Below are positions 11,210 to 21,869 of a DNA stretch of 64,000 bases, one piece after another (the first letter of the stretch is position 1; every line of letters begins with the position of its first letter). Source of the DNA: Sepioteuthis lessoniana (Eukaryota; Mollusca; Cephalopoda; Myopsida; Loliginidae); NCBI GenBank assembly GCA_963585895.1, contig OY757921.1, positions 78,511,334 through 78,575,333 of the forward strand, written 5' to 3'. The translations under genes and the position numbers were made by a program. The notes under the pieces were generated by a model. It did no database searches. It saw only the letters and a program-made list of their open reading frames with translations, and was not told the origin of the DNA.

Positions 11210-11421
11210 GTGTCTATGTGGTGTAATGGTTAAAGCGATGGACTGCCGAATCGTAGTTAGCGAGTTCGAACTCCATTCACGCTATTACGTTCACTTTCGG
11301 ATAAATACTCTTGAGTAAAGTATGAAACCCCTAATCCTCCCAGTATCACTCGTGCTCTTTCAGAAGGATGGCTTTGGCATTAAATAACCTACAAAGGTTG
11401 ATAAACAAAGAAACCAAACCT
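11210..11421 (+). mobile_element. SINE-A copy with 9-bp target duplication
   Basis: Head with 'tggtgtaatggttaaagcg' and an intact B box-like 'gagttcgaactcc' at 11262-11274. The tail is slightly shortened. attgacgag is duplicated at 11201-11209 and 11422-11430. Confidence 0.85.
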
Positions 11422-11459
11422 ATTGACGAGACGGGGAATTCACTGAATTTATTCTCTTT

Positions 11460-11815
11460 TGAAAGAACCAAAAAAGGAATACCTTGGGTATGACACAAAA
11501 CTCCCTGATAATGAGGCTGCATTTCTCGAGATTCGGAAGGTGTGGAATACCCCTTCATTACACTTACTCCCAGTTCCACTCTGATTTGAAGTTGCTGTAC
11601 TTGTCAGAATCCGATCTATGGGTCAAATAGATGTTTAAATATCATTCGTGTTCGATTAGACAGCTTGAAAAAAAAAACTCTTAAGAAACAACTACCCAAA
11701 AAATGTAAATACGAACGTACAATGAATGCAATTCCTTAACAACTAGGCATGGAATAACCCTAGATGGGTTGTCATGCTGTTAAAATCAGTCAATTAATCA
11801 ATCAACTCTATGATT
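11460..11815 (+). mobile_element. Element D variant with a second type of tail
   Basis: The head region ('gataatgaggctgcat', 'cccttcattacacttac') is of D type. The 3' end differs: 'aataaccctagatgggttg' followed by 'aatcagtcaattaatcaat'. The same alternative tail is seen at 41.05, 42.11, 51.98, 57.58 and 57.90 kb. Confidence 0.55.
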
Positions 11816-12039
11816 GCCTCCAAATAAGGTTAGTTAAAATAGGACTTTGATGACGAAATATATTTTCCGTTCAATATTTTCTGAACTTTTTAAAGGAAAA
11901 AGTTAAATAGCTTTACTTTTTATAACTATTTGGAAATGATATGAAAAATATACAGCATTGAATAAAAAAAAGACAGGGAAGAAACTTTTATTGCAACAAA
12001 TAATAATGCAACTTCAATTGTCTAGACACTTAGGATGTG

Positions 12040-12720
12040 ATTATTTTCTTTGATTATTGTTGACAAACTTCCCTTAGTTGTAGCGGAAAGTCATAATTTT
12101 CGAAAAAGGAAATACTTAGAAACACCTAAAATGTAGAAAATTTCATAAAATATTCTTTTCCTTGATTTGATGATCCTATTTACCCAACCCCTCCGCTCGG
12201 GCAGGATATGACATAAGGTCAATTCTTAAGCGGAGTTTAACAGGTTTGAATTCAGAGTTTTTCCTTCTCCTAGGCTAGTTGCCTAACCAAGGCTGAAGAA
12301 CTCAGTCTGTCCTACTATTTACCCATAGCTGGAGGGAGAATAATTGGATTCATACCTTTCCCAAAGGTATTAGTGCTATGTGAAATGCAATCAGTCTCGT
12401 CCAGGATTTGAACTCGTGTCGCCGTGTCCATTGCATACGACAATAACCATTACACCATGGGCACCTCCACCTTGATTTGATTATTAGTTTATTTTGTTGT
12501 CTGAGTTTTAAAAAGGTCAGATTGTGATATACCATGATGGTGGACTCACTTCACTATATTTTATTGAAATTGACTTGCCATCATTCATCAATTCGTTCTC
12601 AAAAATTGTAAGGAAAATGGAGATTGCCACCAAAAAGAAGGTTGTGGCGGCAAGAGAAAAAACACGGCATCTAAAGATAGAAAAATTGTTAGAGTAACAA
12701 AGCAGCAACACACTGCAACA
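12040..12720. repeat. Dispersed repeat shared with 4.25-4.72 kb, split by SINE-B
   Basis: The outer parts match the 4.25-4.72 kb repeat in the same order ('gtcataattttcgaaaaa' left, 'gttgtggcggcaagagaaaa' right). The SINE-B at 12172-12469 sits inside it. Confidence 0.65.
12172..12469 (-). mobile_element. SINE-B copy with 12-bp target duplication
   Basis: Full-length reverse-oriented SINE-B. Read on the minus strand it has the head 'tggtgtaatggttat', B box 'gagttcaaatcc', the central domain shared with SINE-A and a long 3' part ending near 'cgggcaggatatgac' (reverse complement). ccttgatttgat flanks it at 12160-12171 and 12470-12481. Confidence 0.9.
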
Positions 12721-13080
12721 TTACCAGACGTTAACAAGCAGTAATTGATGTTAATGGATACCCAACAAAATATTAAGTGTCATTAATTGTTCTAACTTGT
12801 TATAAACTGTATCAATTACAATCAATTATCAGCAATTATCTAAAATTAAAAAAGAATATGTCAACTCTTTGTTTTTCAGGAAATTTTTCTTTCTTTCTTT
12901 CTTTTTTCTTTTTTTTTTTTTTTTTTTTGTTCAATACTATAGTTGAGGATTTTATGACACCGTTTCACGTGTGTGTACTTGATTTTAGATTAGATCTTTG
13001 ATACTGATGTAAGGAATATAGAATAAATATATAACTTCTTGTTGAAATCACCACTATAATAGCACACGAAATTAATTAGC

Positions 13081-13320
13081 GGGGGTGTCCTCGTGGTGTA
13101 ATTGTTAAAGCGATGGACTGCGGAATCGTAGTACGCGAGTTCGTACTCCAGTCGCGCTATTACATTCACTTTCGGGCAAATACCCTAGGGAAAGGTATGA
13201 ACCCCCTTATCCTCCCAGCTATGGGTTAAATAGTAGCACTACTATTCTTCTAGGAGAATGGCTTTGGCATTAAATAACCCACAGAGGTTGATATACCATT
13301 AAACAAAGAAACCAAACCAG
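13081..13320 (+). mobile_element. SINE-A copy with 10-bp target duplication
   Basis: Full-length 240-bp SINE-A. The flanks attaattagc (13071-13080) and attaataagc (13321-13330) differ at one base. Confidence 0.9.
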
Positions 13321-13330
13321 ATTAATAAGC

Positions 13331-13828
13331 TACGACTACAAATCCTAGAAGCCCTACGTATAAAAACAAAAAACGTAGAATTAATTCTGAAAATAGGGAC
13401 AATGTTTGAAAATGCCTTCATTTTTTTTTTGTTTTTGTTTTTTTAATATTCTATATTTCTTGATAATATTCGATTTCTGTTGGTAGCGTTCTGTTTTTTA
13501 ATTCATCGGCATCTCAGTTTTATCCAACTCTGCGTTTACGTTATTTTGAAATATTATAATAAAAAAATTTAAAAAAAGAATTCTTTAAAAACACTCTTTA
13601 CACATGCAAGCAACTCCAAAAGCGCTCGGGACAATTTTGATAAATTCATCCACCAATTCCAACTTGAAACAAAGACACTTATCAGGAAACTTGAAAGTAT
13701 CTTAATAAAATTATATAGAAAAAAATGTCTTTATTATTTAATCAAATATGCTTAAATGAAAGACTGCTGCCCAACTACAACACACCCAAACATATATACA
13801 TACACACACATGATTATGTACACAAACG

Positions 13829-13836
<8 letters not shown>
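13331..13836. other. No gene seen
   Basis: AT-rich sequence with T tracts. No supported feature. Confidence 0.6.

Positions 13837-13861
<25 letters not shown>
13837..13861. repeat. (TA)n microsatellite
   Basis: TA run directly before a rearranged SINE-C. Confidence 0.9.
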
Positions 13862-13862
<1 letters not shown>

Positions 13863-14092
13863 GACGCGACCTTGGACTGAACCCAGGTCTCCCGGACCAT
13901 TGCCAAACACTCTACCAACTAGGTAGACTTTAAAAATGGCACTTGATACCTCCTTGCTTAACACTCAGCAATATAAGGTACGTATCAAGGGTAAAGTGGA
14001 GCAATACAGAGAAAGGAGTAGCGCCCGCCACTACATCTCGGTGTAGTAGCTATTGAAAAGGGAGCCTTCTGGCCACCCTCGACTACGGTCGC

Positions 14093-14097
<5 letters not shown>
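13861..14097. mobile_element. SINE-C copy with inverted head
   Basis: The tRNA-like head (13861-13921) reads on the minus strand: its plus strand has 'tgaacccaggtctcccgg' and 'aacactctaccaactag'. The body from 13926 ('actttaaaaatgg') to 14097 reads on the plus strand. In all other SINE-C copies the two parts share one strand. (TA)n runs flank both ends. Confidence 0.8.

Positions 14098-14131
<34 letters not shown>
14098..14131. repeat. (TA)n microsatellite
   Basis: TA run following the SINE-C body. Confidence 0.9.
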
Positions 14132-14134
<3 letters not shown>

Positions 14135-14149
14135 GCACATATTATATAT

Positions 14150-15113
14150 ATTAAGTGAAATAATTCTTTGCTTAACATTTCCTTGCTTAGCTGTTGCTAG
14201 TTTATTTCTGCTTGCCTTTTTTTTTTAAGACAAAATAAAAGCGACCCATTTTTATGTATGAAGCTGCTCGTTACCGCTGAGCAATAGAATATTTATATAA
14301 CTATTTTATTTTCTTATGCCACTCTGGTTGTCGGCATTCAGCCACTTTATTTTACCCAAAGTTCAAAACGATTCGGTGCTTATTCTTTGTTTTGTCTTTT
14401 CATTGTTTTTTGCTTTTTGTTTTATAGTTTATTTGTTTTTGTTAGACTTTTTTTTTGTTCGTTAGTTGGTTGGTGGTTTTTTTTTTTTTTTTTTTTTTTT
14501 TTTGGTTGGTTTGTTTGTTTGGTTGGTTTTGTTTCTTGCATATCGTTTTTACCTCGTTCACGGTTGATGAATATATATCATCATCATCATCAAGTCTTGC
14601 TGCTTACACGGATTCTCTCTCTCTCTATATATATATATATATTTTTTTTTTTCCTATCGTCCATTAATTCTGGAAAGCCCTCAAGCTATCATCCAGTGTC
14701 CGGACAGAGTCTTTCCTGATCACCTAGCACTGGTGTGTCCATGTGTAAGAGTCCACAGGAGAATGGGTTCGCCCCTTCTTCTCCAGCAGTGCTAAGCATG
14801 TTTTGTTCATCTTACTTGGATGTTTTTTGCGATGGGAAGTAAGTGGCCGTACAACAGCTGATTTGTGGGATGCTACTTCCGAGATTTGTTCAACACAGTA
14901 TGCAGCATCCCATCAAACTTTTTTTTTTATCCAAGCGCTTTGTTAAAGTCCAATTGATGCAGCTATACAACACTACTGACACGTCCACAGCTTGGGAGAA
15001 ATCCTGTTTCATTGCATCAGAGATTTTAGATTTCCGTTTGGTTGATAACGTGTCGTTAATAGTTCATGCCTTTCCTTTGCGTCGCTTTCAGTAGATGCCA
15101 AATTGTTGTGACC
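14150..15113. other. No gene seen; T-rich and simple repeats
   Basis: Holds a poly-T tract at 14478-14503, a (TCA)n at 14577-14592, a (TC)n-(TA)n at 14615-14642 and unassigned sequence to 15113. Apparent reading frames over the T tract are runs of phenylalanine and are not credible. Confidence 0.6.
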
Positions 15114-15124
15114 CTGGAGTTTGG

Positions 15125-15355
15125 TTCTTTGTTTAATGGCATATCAACTTTTGTAGGTTATTTAGTGCCAAAGCCATTCTCCAAAAAGAACAGTAGTGGT
15201 ACTATTTAACCCATAGCTGGGAGGATAAGGGGGTCCATACCTTTCCCAAGTGTATTTGCCCGAAAGTGAACGTAATAGCGTGAGTAGAGTACGAACTCGC
15301 TTACTAAGAATCCGTAGTCCATAGCTTTAACCATTACACCACGAGGACACTCCCA
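15125..15355 (-). mobile_element. SINE-A copy with 11-bp target duplication
   Basis: Reverse-oriented SINE-A. ctggagtttgg (15114-15124) and ctagagtttgg (15356-15366) differ at one base. Confidence 0.88.
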
Positions 15356-15366
15356 CTAGAGTTTGG

Positions 15367-15987
15367 AGAGAGGGCGTGATCAATTGAAAGCAGACTATGT
15401 GAAAAAAGGTAATAATATTATTGGATCAAAGAAAAAATATTTGGAAACGCAAAACATAGAATGAACTATATGAATCTGCTGATTGAAAAGGGAGCTAATC
15501 AATTAAAGGGAAGCAAACCTAGTAGAAAGTGATGTGGTCATATGGCAAGAATCTCAGTTATAGGACAAAGAAAACCTTGGAGACCCAACAAATAGACTTT
15601 CAGGTAGAAATTATATTAGGTCATCTTCAGGGTGGGAATAGCGGTTTGAATGAATTCAGAAAAATATTTTTCTTTATTCGTTCAAACAGCTATTTAAAAT
15701 TTATAACTAATTTTTGTAATTTCATTTCTTTGAAAATCTTGTCGAAAACCGGCTGACAAATGTTTAGTAATAAATTTTTCTCGTCCATTTATATGTATTT
15801 TTCTCTCGTTTTTTTTTTTTTTTTTTTTTTTCATTTTTGTTTTTGTTTTTTTATACATATCTGTTTGATTAAACTTCATACATTACTCAAATTATTACAT
15901 ATCTTACAGCAGAGGCCAAGTTAGTCTCAATCTGGCTAATTTATTCGCTCTCCTCTCTAGAAATTTCTAGAATGTTTTAGTGCAGTC
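15367..15987. other. No gene seen; partly duplicated locally
   Basis: Unassigned sequence with a poly-T tract at 15810-15830. The segment 15905-15985 ('cagaggccaagttagtctc') recurs diverged at 16.96-17.06 kb on the other side of the mariner copy. Confidence 0.5.
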
Positions 15988-15990
15988 TTA

Positions 15991-16025
<35 letters not shown>
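15988..16025. repeat. (TA)n microsatellite at mariner insertion site
   Basis: TA run ending directly at the mariner terminus. Mariners insert at TA dinucleotides. Confidence 0.9.
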
Positions 16026-16026
<1 letters not shown>

Positions 16027-16872
16027 GAGGATCATTAAATAAGTTTCCAGACTTTTTTCGTATAGGCACTTTTATTGATAGTGTACACATGAAACTCTAG
16101 TCTCCTTCGAAGTAATCTCCTCCGGCTGCAATGCACTTGTTGCACCGTTCCAAAAACTTCTGGAAGGCCCCATAGAAGTCCTCTTGTGTGAGTGCGTCAA
16201 TGACCTTCGTCACAGCCTCTTTCATCTCCTCACTTGTCTCATAACGACAGCCTATGAGCTTAGGGAATAACCAAAAGTCACAGGTAGCAAGGTCTGCACT
16301 ATAGGGATGGTGAAGAACTAGCGCATTGTCCTGGTGGAAATGCTACTGACCCAATTTGAAGAGTCCAGGCCTCTTCCGAAGAAATCTCTTCCTGAACTCC
16401 CTTAAATCCTCAACATAGTAACCCTAACCCTAACCCTTTGGCCAATCAACTCTGGTGTGTTGACTTCTTTACTCCTCCCACACCTCTCATCATCCCTCAC
16501 AGACTCCCGGCCTTCCTTGAATCTCTTATGCCACTCAAAAACTTATGCTCGATTCATGCAAGATGGTCGAAAAGCATTCCATACGTTTCTGAGGCATTTT
16601 TCCCAAGTTTAAAACACAATTTTATTGCATATCATTCTCCTAAAGTTTCCTCACGTCCAGATTGCATTTTTGAAATTCACCAGCTGTGACAATCCGGCTT
16701 TAGTAGGGTGTATTCCAATTGCTGCTGTAGGTGTTCATTTAAACCTAAAATCATAAAAATTGGTTAGTCAACTTATAAGATGTATAGCAATAATATACTG
16801 CATTTTCAAGAGTCTACAGCAATTTTAAATGCCTGTACAAAAAAAGTCTGGAAACTTATTGAAGGAATCACG
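16026..16872 (-). mobile_element. Mariner element, internally deleted (copy 1)
   Basis: 847-bp element with terminal inverted repeats carrying 'aagtttccagactttttt', flanked by TA. The transposase lies on the minus strand. Both the N-terminal part (16440-16685) and the C-terminal part (16107-16410, LLERYNKC and PKLRGCRYE on translation) are recognisable, but the middle is deleted. The junction at 16418-16437 consists of three TAACCC units. It shares sequence and deletion junction with the element at 37.3 kb. It is similar to what databases call GVQW3-like or SETMAR-like transposases. Confidence 0.88.
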
Positions 16873-17059
16873 TATATATATAGTCAGACTTTGACGAAAT
16901 GAAATGGTTAGTAAGGATTCCTTGATACACCTGTTAATATTACTAAATATACACATCTTGAAGAAGAGGCCACATTAGTCTCGATCTGGCTATTTTACTC
17001 GCCCTCGTCTTTTGAAATTTCTAGAATTTTTTCGTACGTTCTGAAATGTTATTATTTCA

Positions 17060-17335
17060 ATTTTTGTAGTGAACGTCATTTTTTAAAAAAGTAAAACATT
17101 TACAATTTTATGTACGTAAAAACTTCGGAATTTAGAAACTTTTTCTTTTACTAGGGGCGCCTTTGATATAACATTCGGGATTTAACCAAGGCACCTGTAT
17201 TTCATAAACTACAGTCGGACTTAGACGAAAAAAATGAATAGTCAAGATTCCTTGATACACTTGTTAATATGCTTGTTCGTTATGCCAACTTAGTTATCCC
17301 CCTTGGTTACTATCTTTACTCATCGGTATTTGTCA
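17060..17335. other. No gene seen
   Basis: Unassigned AT-rich sequence. 17211-17260 repeats 16878-16930 ('gattccttgatacac'), a local duplication around the mariner. Confidence 0.5.
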
Positions 17336-17339
17336 GCCG

Positions 17340-17540
17340 TCCCACCAACCGGTCGAGTGTGGCACAAGGCCTTTTTAAGGTGGGCCCGGGCGCAGGGCCG
17401 TAGCCCAGACGCGCCTAGCATTCCCAAAAACGTCTCGGGCCTCATCGGCATTCCCCTAAAAAGAGGAGCCTCAGGCGCCAGGTGATAAACCTAACCAATT
17501 CGGAGAGAGTTAAAGCCTGGGGGGACAGGCTTGAGGTACG
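17340..17540 (-). repeat. GC-rich repeat F, inverted copy
   Basis: The reverse complement contains 'ggcgcctgaggct', 'tttttaggggaatgccg' and 'aaaaaggccttgtgccaca', matching the tandem copies at 8.86-9.48 kb. Confidence 0.6.
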
Positions 17541-17954
17541 TCCAGAGACGAGACACACCCAACCAGATCCGTGCAGCTAACGCCATCAGATCCGTGTCGG
17601 CCGAAGTGTGTCCCATCAATTGCATTCTGTGATTACACATCAGATGCTTAAAAAGTTTTTGCACTGAAAATATACACTAATCATATGATATCTATATACA
17701 GATCAATTTCTTTTCAGTGATTCATCTGAGTGTTCCCCAAAATACCCTCTTAAGTGCGTCTTTTTTTAAATCATCCAATTTAATCTTGAAATTTTTACTC
17801 TCTTGTTTTTTGATCAGATCAGGAAACGTTTTCCAAAAATATATTATTTCATAAGCAAAAAAATCCTATTGGTTTGTATATTTAGCTTTCGAAATCTATC
17901 TGGACCGTGAATTTCCTGTTCGAGACAAATATATTGATATGTTATAAGATTAAC

Positions 17955-17956
17955 TA

Positions 17957-17998
<42 letters not shown>
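17955..17998. repeat. (TA)n microsatellite
   Basis: Long TA run directly before a LINE-3 fragment. Confidence 0.9.
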
Positions 17999-18000
<2 letters not shown>

Positions 18001-18440
18001 AGTAGCAAAAGACATTGGCCTTTACGTGAACTCAGATAAAACAGAGTTCATTGCTTTAATCGAGATGGTCTCATCACTTCACTGAATGACAAACCACTAA
18101 AATTAGTAAATCAGTTCGTATACCACGGTAGAAATATCTCATCAACTGAAAGCAATGACAAAATATGCATATATTACGCTTAGACTGCTATTGACAGGCT
18201 ATCGTCCAGGTGGAAAACTAATCTTTCAGATAAAGTAAAACGAGAATTCTTCCATCCTATACCTGTGTCACTACTACTGTACTGTTGCACCCCTTGGGAA
18301 GTAAATACGATCTCATAAATGACTTTTTCTAGTAAATTCCGACACATGGACGCACCAGTCTTGACCGATCAGCAAAAATCAACATTCATCAGCTCTGTGT
18401 GAATACTGCATACTGTCTAAAAGACTTGCTAAGAATGATG
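17999..18440 (+). mobile_element. LINE-3-like reverse transcriptase fragment
   Basis: Broken frames read GLYVNSDKTEF, LKLVNQFVYHGRNISSTE, AIDRLSSRWKTNLSDKVKR and SLLLYCCTPW. These align in order with the segment of LINE-3 at 50.1-50.4 kb that follows the catalytic YxDD box. Stops and frameshifts are present. (TA)n tracts bound it on both sides. Confidence 0.7.
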
Positions 18441-18499
18441 ACCGATAGGGGCGGATTGCGAGACAGAATCAAATGTATCTATGTCGTCGGCACACCTTG

Positions 18500-18544
<45 letters not shown>
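18500..18544. repeat. (TA)n microsatellite
   Basis: TA run directly adjoining the solo LTR that starts at 18545. Confidence 0.9.
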
Positions 18545-18547
<3 letters not shown>

Positions 18548-19398
18548 AACGGGATACTAATGCCCCCATGCCCCCACCCATTCAGAGCAACAAACTGCTT
18601 TGGGTTAGCCAGTATTCCATAGACCACACCAGAAAGTGGATTAAGAAGTGTAAACAAGATTCCTCTTCCACAAATCCGTTCGTCTGCAACGAAATTATAG
18701 TTTGAAAAATTGAAGCCGCTAATTGGATGAATGGCACATGTCAAGGTTCTATTTTCGCGCGCCAGAAATACAAATCGAATGTAAAGTTAGTTGGCGAAAA
18801 ACCTTTGACGAAGACGGCTGGAGAAAAGCTTTGAAGAGAAAAGTGAAAGAACGCCAGCCAACTCATTGAATGCGAAATTGAACGCACAAGTTCAGATGAT
18901 TGAAATCTTATAAGATAAAATAAGAAAGAGCCATGAGGATTAATCGTGAAGCATGCATCATCGTAGCGACGATAATTAAAGAAACCCGCAAGAAGTATAT
19001 GAAGTCTGAAAAGAATTGCCCGAACATTCTGTAGATCACAGAAAGTTTTTAGAAAAAGACGTTTGATCAAGAATCCGATGAGGTTTCCGAGGAGACAATG
19101 AACTGAATTAGCAAACCTCAGAACTGAGATAAGTAAAGACTTTTTACAAACCGCATTCCTTTTTAATTTCTCTGCTCTAAAATGTTATAAATAGATGCAC
19201 GTTGCTTTTATTGTTCATTTGTGTTGGGCGAATAAATTTTGTTATATCATTCCACTGAACTGATGTTGGTTCGTCACTTCATGGATTTCTCACTCATTCT
19301 TATTTTTAACGTATTATGAGCGATCTCGCGAGATTTTGTTGGAATATTAAATGTGAAAGATATATTTGCATTTTCCGACATCATCTCGGTTCGTAACA
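18545..19398 (+). mobile_element. Probable solo LTR
   Basis: Begins TGTAACGGG and ends CGGTTCGTAACA, giving short inverted termini of the TG...CA type. It contains a TATA box-like 'ttataaataga' at about 19180 and an AATAAA at about 19231, in the order expected for an LTR. No internal retroviral-type coding sequence adjoins it, so it looks like a recombination product. The flanks atat and ataa match at 3 of 4 bases, so target duplication is uncertain. Reading frames inside it on the minus strand are not credible genes. Confidence 0.6.
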
Positions 19399-19439
19399 AT
19401 AAATAGATAAATAGATAGATGAGAGTGCTTGGTTTCGTT

Positions 19440-19825
19440 TCGTTTCGTTTCGTCATGGCATATCAACCATTGTAGGTTATTTAATGCCAAATCTATTTTA
19501 TACATATAAATAGTTCTATTTTAAACACTTTAGTTTGGCTTAAGTATTCAATCTAAATATCAAAACAGTTCAATTTTAGCATAAGTACATAATTTAGTTC
19601 TATTTGAATCATAGATAGGTCTCTATCAGGTGCTACCACTCCGAGCCAAATTTGACCTGAGAGCGATTGCAGTGAAAGTGTACTCCGCATTCCCCAACAC
19701 TCAAGCATTACTGGAGCCTCACTATCAGATTGTTTAGTGTCATATACCAGGACACTCATTGGTAGAGTTTTACCTCTCTTCACTGATGCAGTCGTTGTAT
19801 TCTACAGCTCCAGCCGATTAGGCCA
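19440..19825 (-). mobile_element. Element D copy
   Basis: Hairpin tail at 19456-19490, one 'tttggcttaagtattc' module, then the head ending at 'cagccgattaggcca'. Confidence 0.7.
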
Positions 19826-20392
19826 ATATGAGAGTGTAAGAGAAGGTATAGATAGATAGAGAATGAGATATAATGATAAATCTGATCCATGAGATTGTAG
19901 GTAATTAATATTTGATGAACGGTCACGGTTAGAGATATCAATCGCTCTAATTGTTCTTCCCGTTAGCTCATAAATGAAAGTGTTTTCTTCTCAGATTCTA
20001 AAGTGCATATTTATCATATTAGTATATAAACCAATAAAGCCAAATAGAATTATTATCTCGAGTCGATAGAGAATATATAAAGCCAAAGAGCAACAAGATA
20101 GGAAATAATTGATGAAAATAAACAGAAACTAATTCGTCGATCAAAAGACAATCTAATTACAAAGAAAGTTGAAAAGAGAAGACACGAAAATTAAAAGATC
20201 GTTACATGCGCTTGATAATATGACGCTATTGGTAACGACTTCTGTGACGATCAATCCCTTAATAAAATATATTAGGAACTTTTTTTTTTCTTTTTTTAGG
20301 TTTTTCTTTATTTTGTTTTTTTTTGGGGGGGGCTTTTCTTATTTTATTACTAGTGTGAGTTAAAATGTAATGTGGCGGGGTCATAAATATAC
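19826..20392. other. No gene seen
   Basis: Unassigned AT-rich sequence with short T and G tracts near 20280-20335. Confidence 0.6.
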
Positions 20393-20812
20393 TGATGGTA
20401 ACATTAAGCAAGTACAAACTAACTCCGTTGTTTCTTTAGATACGAAAGTTTATTTTAATCTGCAACATTCACATCGTCGACACCAAAAACGAGAGAGAAA
20501 GATAGATTGAAAGAATCACTGGTGTTCATTGGAAACGCTAAGACTTCTAATTTTTCACAATGACCAGGCCCGTCAAGGCCAACGGGGCCGCTCGTCTCTT
20601 GGACCCGAATCTGTCTGACCAACTGCGACCCTATCTCAACAATTCTTTTCACCCGACTTCACTGACTGACCGCTAAATAACTCTCTGATATATATTAATA
20701 ACTATCTTATTAACACATGCCATTAGAAACTTTCCATAAACTTGTCATTGCTAAGCCAGCCGACATTGCATTCAAAATGCTTATTCTAAACATCCTGTCT
20801 TAGCGTATGTCA
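20393..20812 (-). mobile_element. Possible LTR, related to 33.90-34.38 kb
   Basis: Starts TG and ends CA. The segment with 'agccagccgacattgca' and 'aaacatcctgtct' matches 'agtcagccgacatgca' and 'aacatcctatct' at 34.33-34.37 kb. On the minus strand an AATAAA lies at about 20445-20455. No clear target duplication. Confidence 0.4.
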
Positions 20813-20984
20813 AAACACACTGTCAATTTCATACCCTGCCTTTTTGATGTGACTCGTGCACCATATGACCGATTCTCGAATTCGACTTAAACTTCAATTC
20901 AAAGTTTTTAACAAACTCACAATTTATTTCGACAAATAAATCAATTAACTAATAAAATCAATTACCATCCTTAATCAAATTACG

Positions 20985-21190
20985 AAAGTTTTACAATATT
21001 TTGGAAACACGAAGCTCAATTTAGCAGGTCCTGAATCTTTTCTCACGATTATGAGGGTGACGATCCACTCTGGACTGTGAGAGGCCGAGCTCACCTGATT
21101 CACTTCAAGTACTACTCGCCATATTTGCCTCTATGGCTTGGAGCACGGCCTCGGAATCCACGGTTTTAAGACTACGTGACCGTATCTGAT
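20985..21190 (-). pseudogene. Mariner-like transposase HTH fragment (family M2)
   Basis: The minus strand reads TVDSEAVLQAIEAN, a stop, then SGELGLSQS. It is a decayed copy of the fragment at 9.74 kb. Confidence 0.55.
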
Positions 21191-21282
21191 CGTCAAAATT
21201 CTTGCAAACTGAGTGAAATTTCTTTCAACATCTCGTTACTGTTGTCTGATCAAGTGTGCCTCTACCTTTCGCACAACAAATG

Positions 21283-21645
21283 TTTTGGCCCAGTCGGCTG
21301 GGGATGCAGAATACACCGACTGTATCTCTGCAAAGGCGTAAAAATCCCCCGACGAATGTCCTGTAAATGACACTAAACAATCTGATTGTGAGGCTCCAGT
21401 AATTCTGGAGCTTTGGGGAATGCGGGGTTCCCCTTCGTTGCAATCGCACCGAAGTCTACTCTGACCTGAAGTGTTTGCACCTGATAGGGTTCTATCTATG
21501 GGTCAAATAGAAGTATTTAATCTCTGTTGTTATGCTAAACTGAATTTTTTTGGAATAGAACTGTTTACATGTGTAAAAAGGGATTTGGCATTAAATAACC
21601 TCCAATGGTTCATATGCCATAAAACCAAACCAATCAACAAATGTT
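21283..21645 (+). mobile_element. Element D copy
   Basis: Head starts at 'ggcccagtcggctgggg'. It passes through 'gcagaatacaccgactg', 'gacactaaacaatctg' and 'gggtcaaatagaa' and ends with the hairpin tail and 'aaaaccaaaccaatc'. It is one of the tidier short copies and is useful for defining the family ends. Confidence 0.75.
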
Positions 21646-21729
21646 TCTAGTTGATTCGACGGGGTTATGGACCAATTCGAAATCGTAAGGCGTATTTTAC
21701 GAATTTGACTACGTTGTGTGTTGAGATGT

Positions 21730-21860
21730 GCGGCTTTCAAATCATAAAGGGAGTGAAGTAATTCTCAACGTGTCAGCGCACCAACTACCGCGATACGACT
21801 AAGCACAGCAGGTATTTTTCACTATGGCTTGAACTACTTTGACCACATGATATACGCGTT
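21730..21860 (-). repeat. Dispersed repeat G, inverted copy
   Basis: Reverse complement of the 8.54-8.64 kb segment around 'gttggtgcgctgacacgtt'. Confidence 0.5.
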
Positions 21861-21869
21861 GGAAACTAC

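Noticed and set aside
11225-11280. Functional tRNA genes at SINE heads
   Set aside because: A and B boxes are present, but each head continues into a SINE body with target duplications, and cloverleaf pairing looks poor. These are tRNA-derived SINEs.
16414-16440. Interstitial telomere from a chromosome fusion
   Set aside because: Only three TAACCC units, placed exactly at the mariner deletion joint and shared with the copy at 37.77 kb. It belongs to the transposon, not to a chromosome end.
18469-19070. Minus-strand frames of 91 and 109 residues
   Set aside because: One includes a (TA)n run and both lie within a probable solo LTR on the opposite strand.
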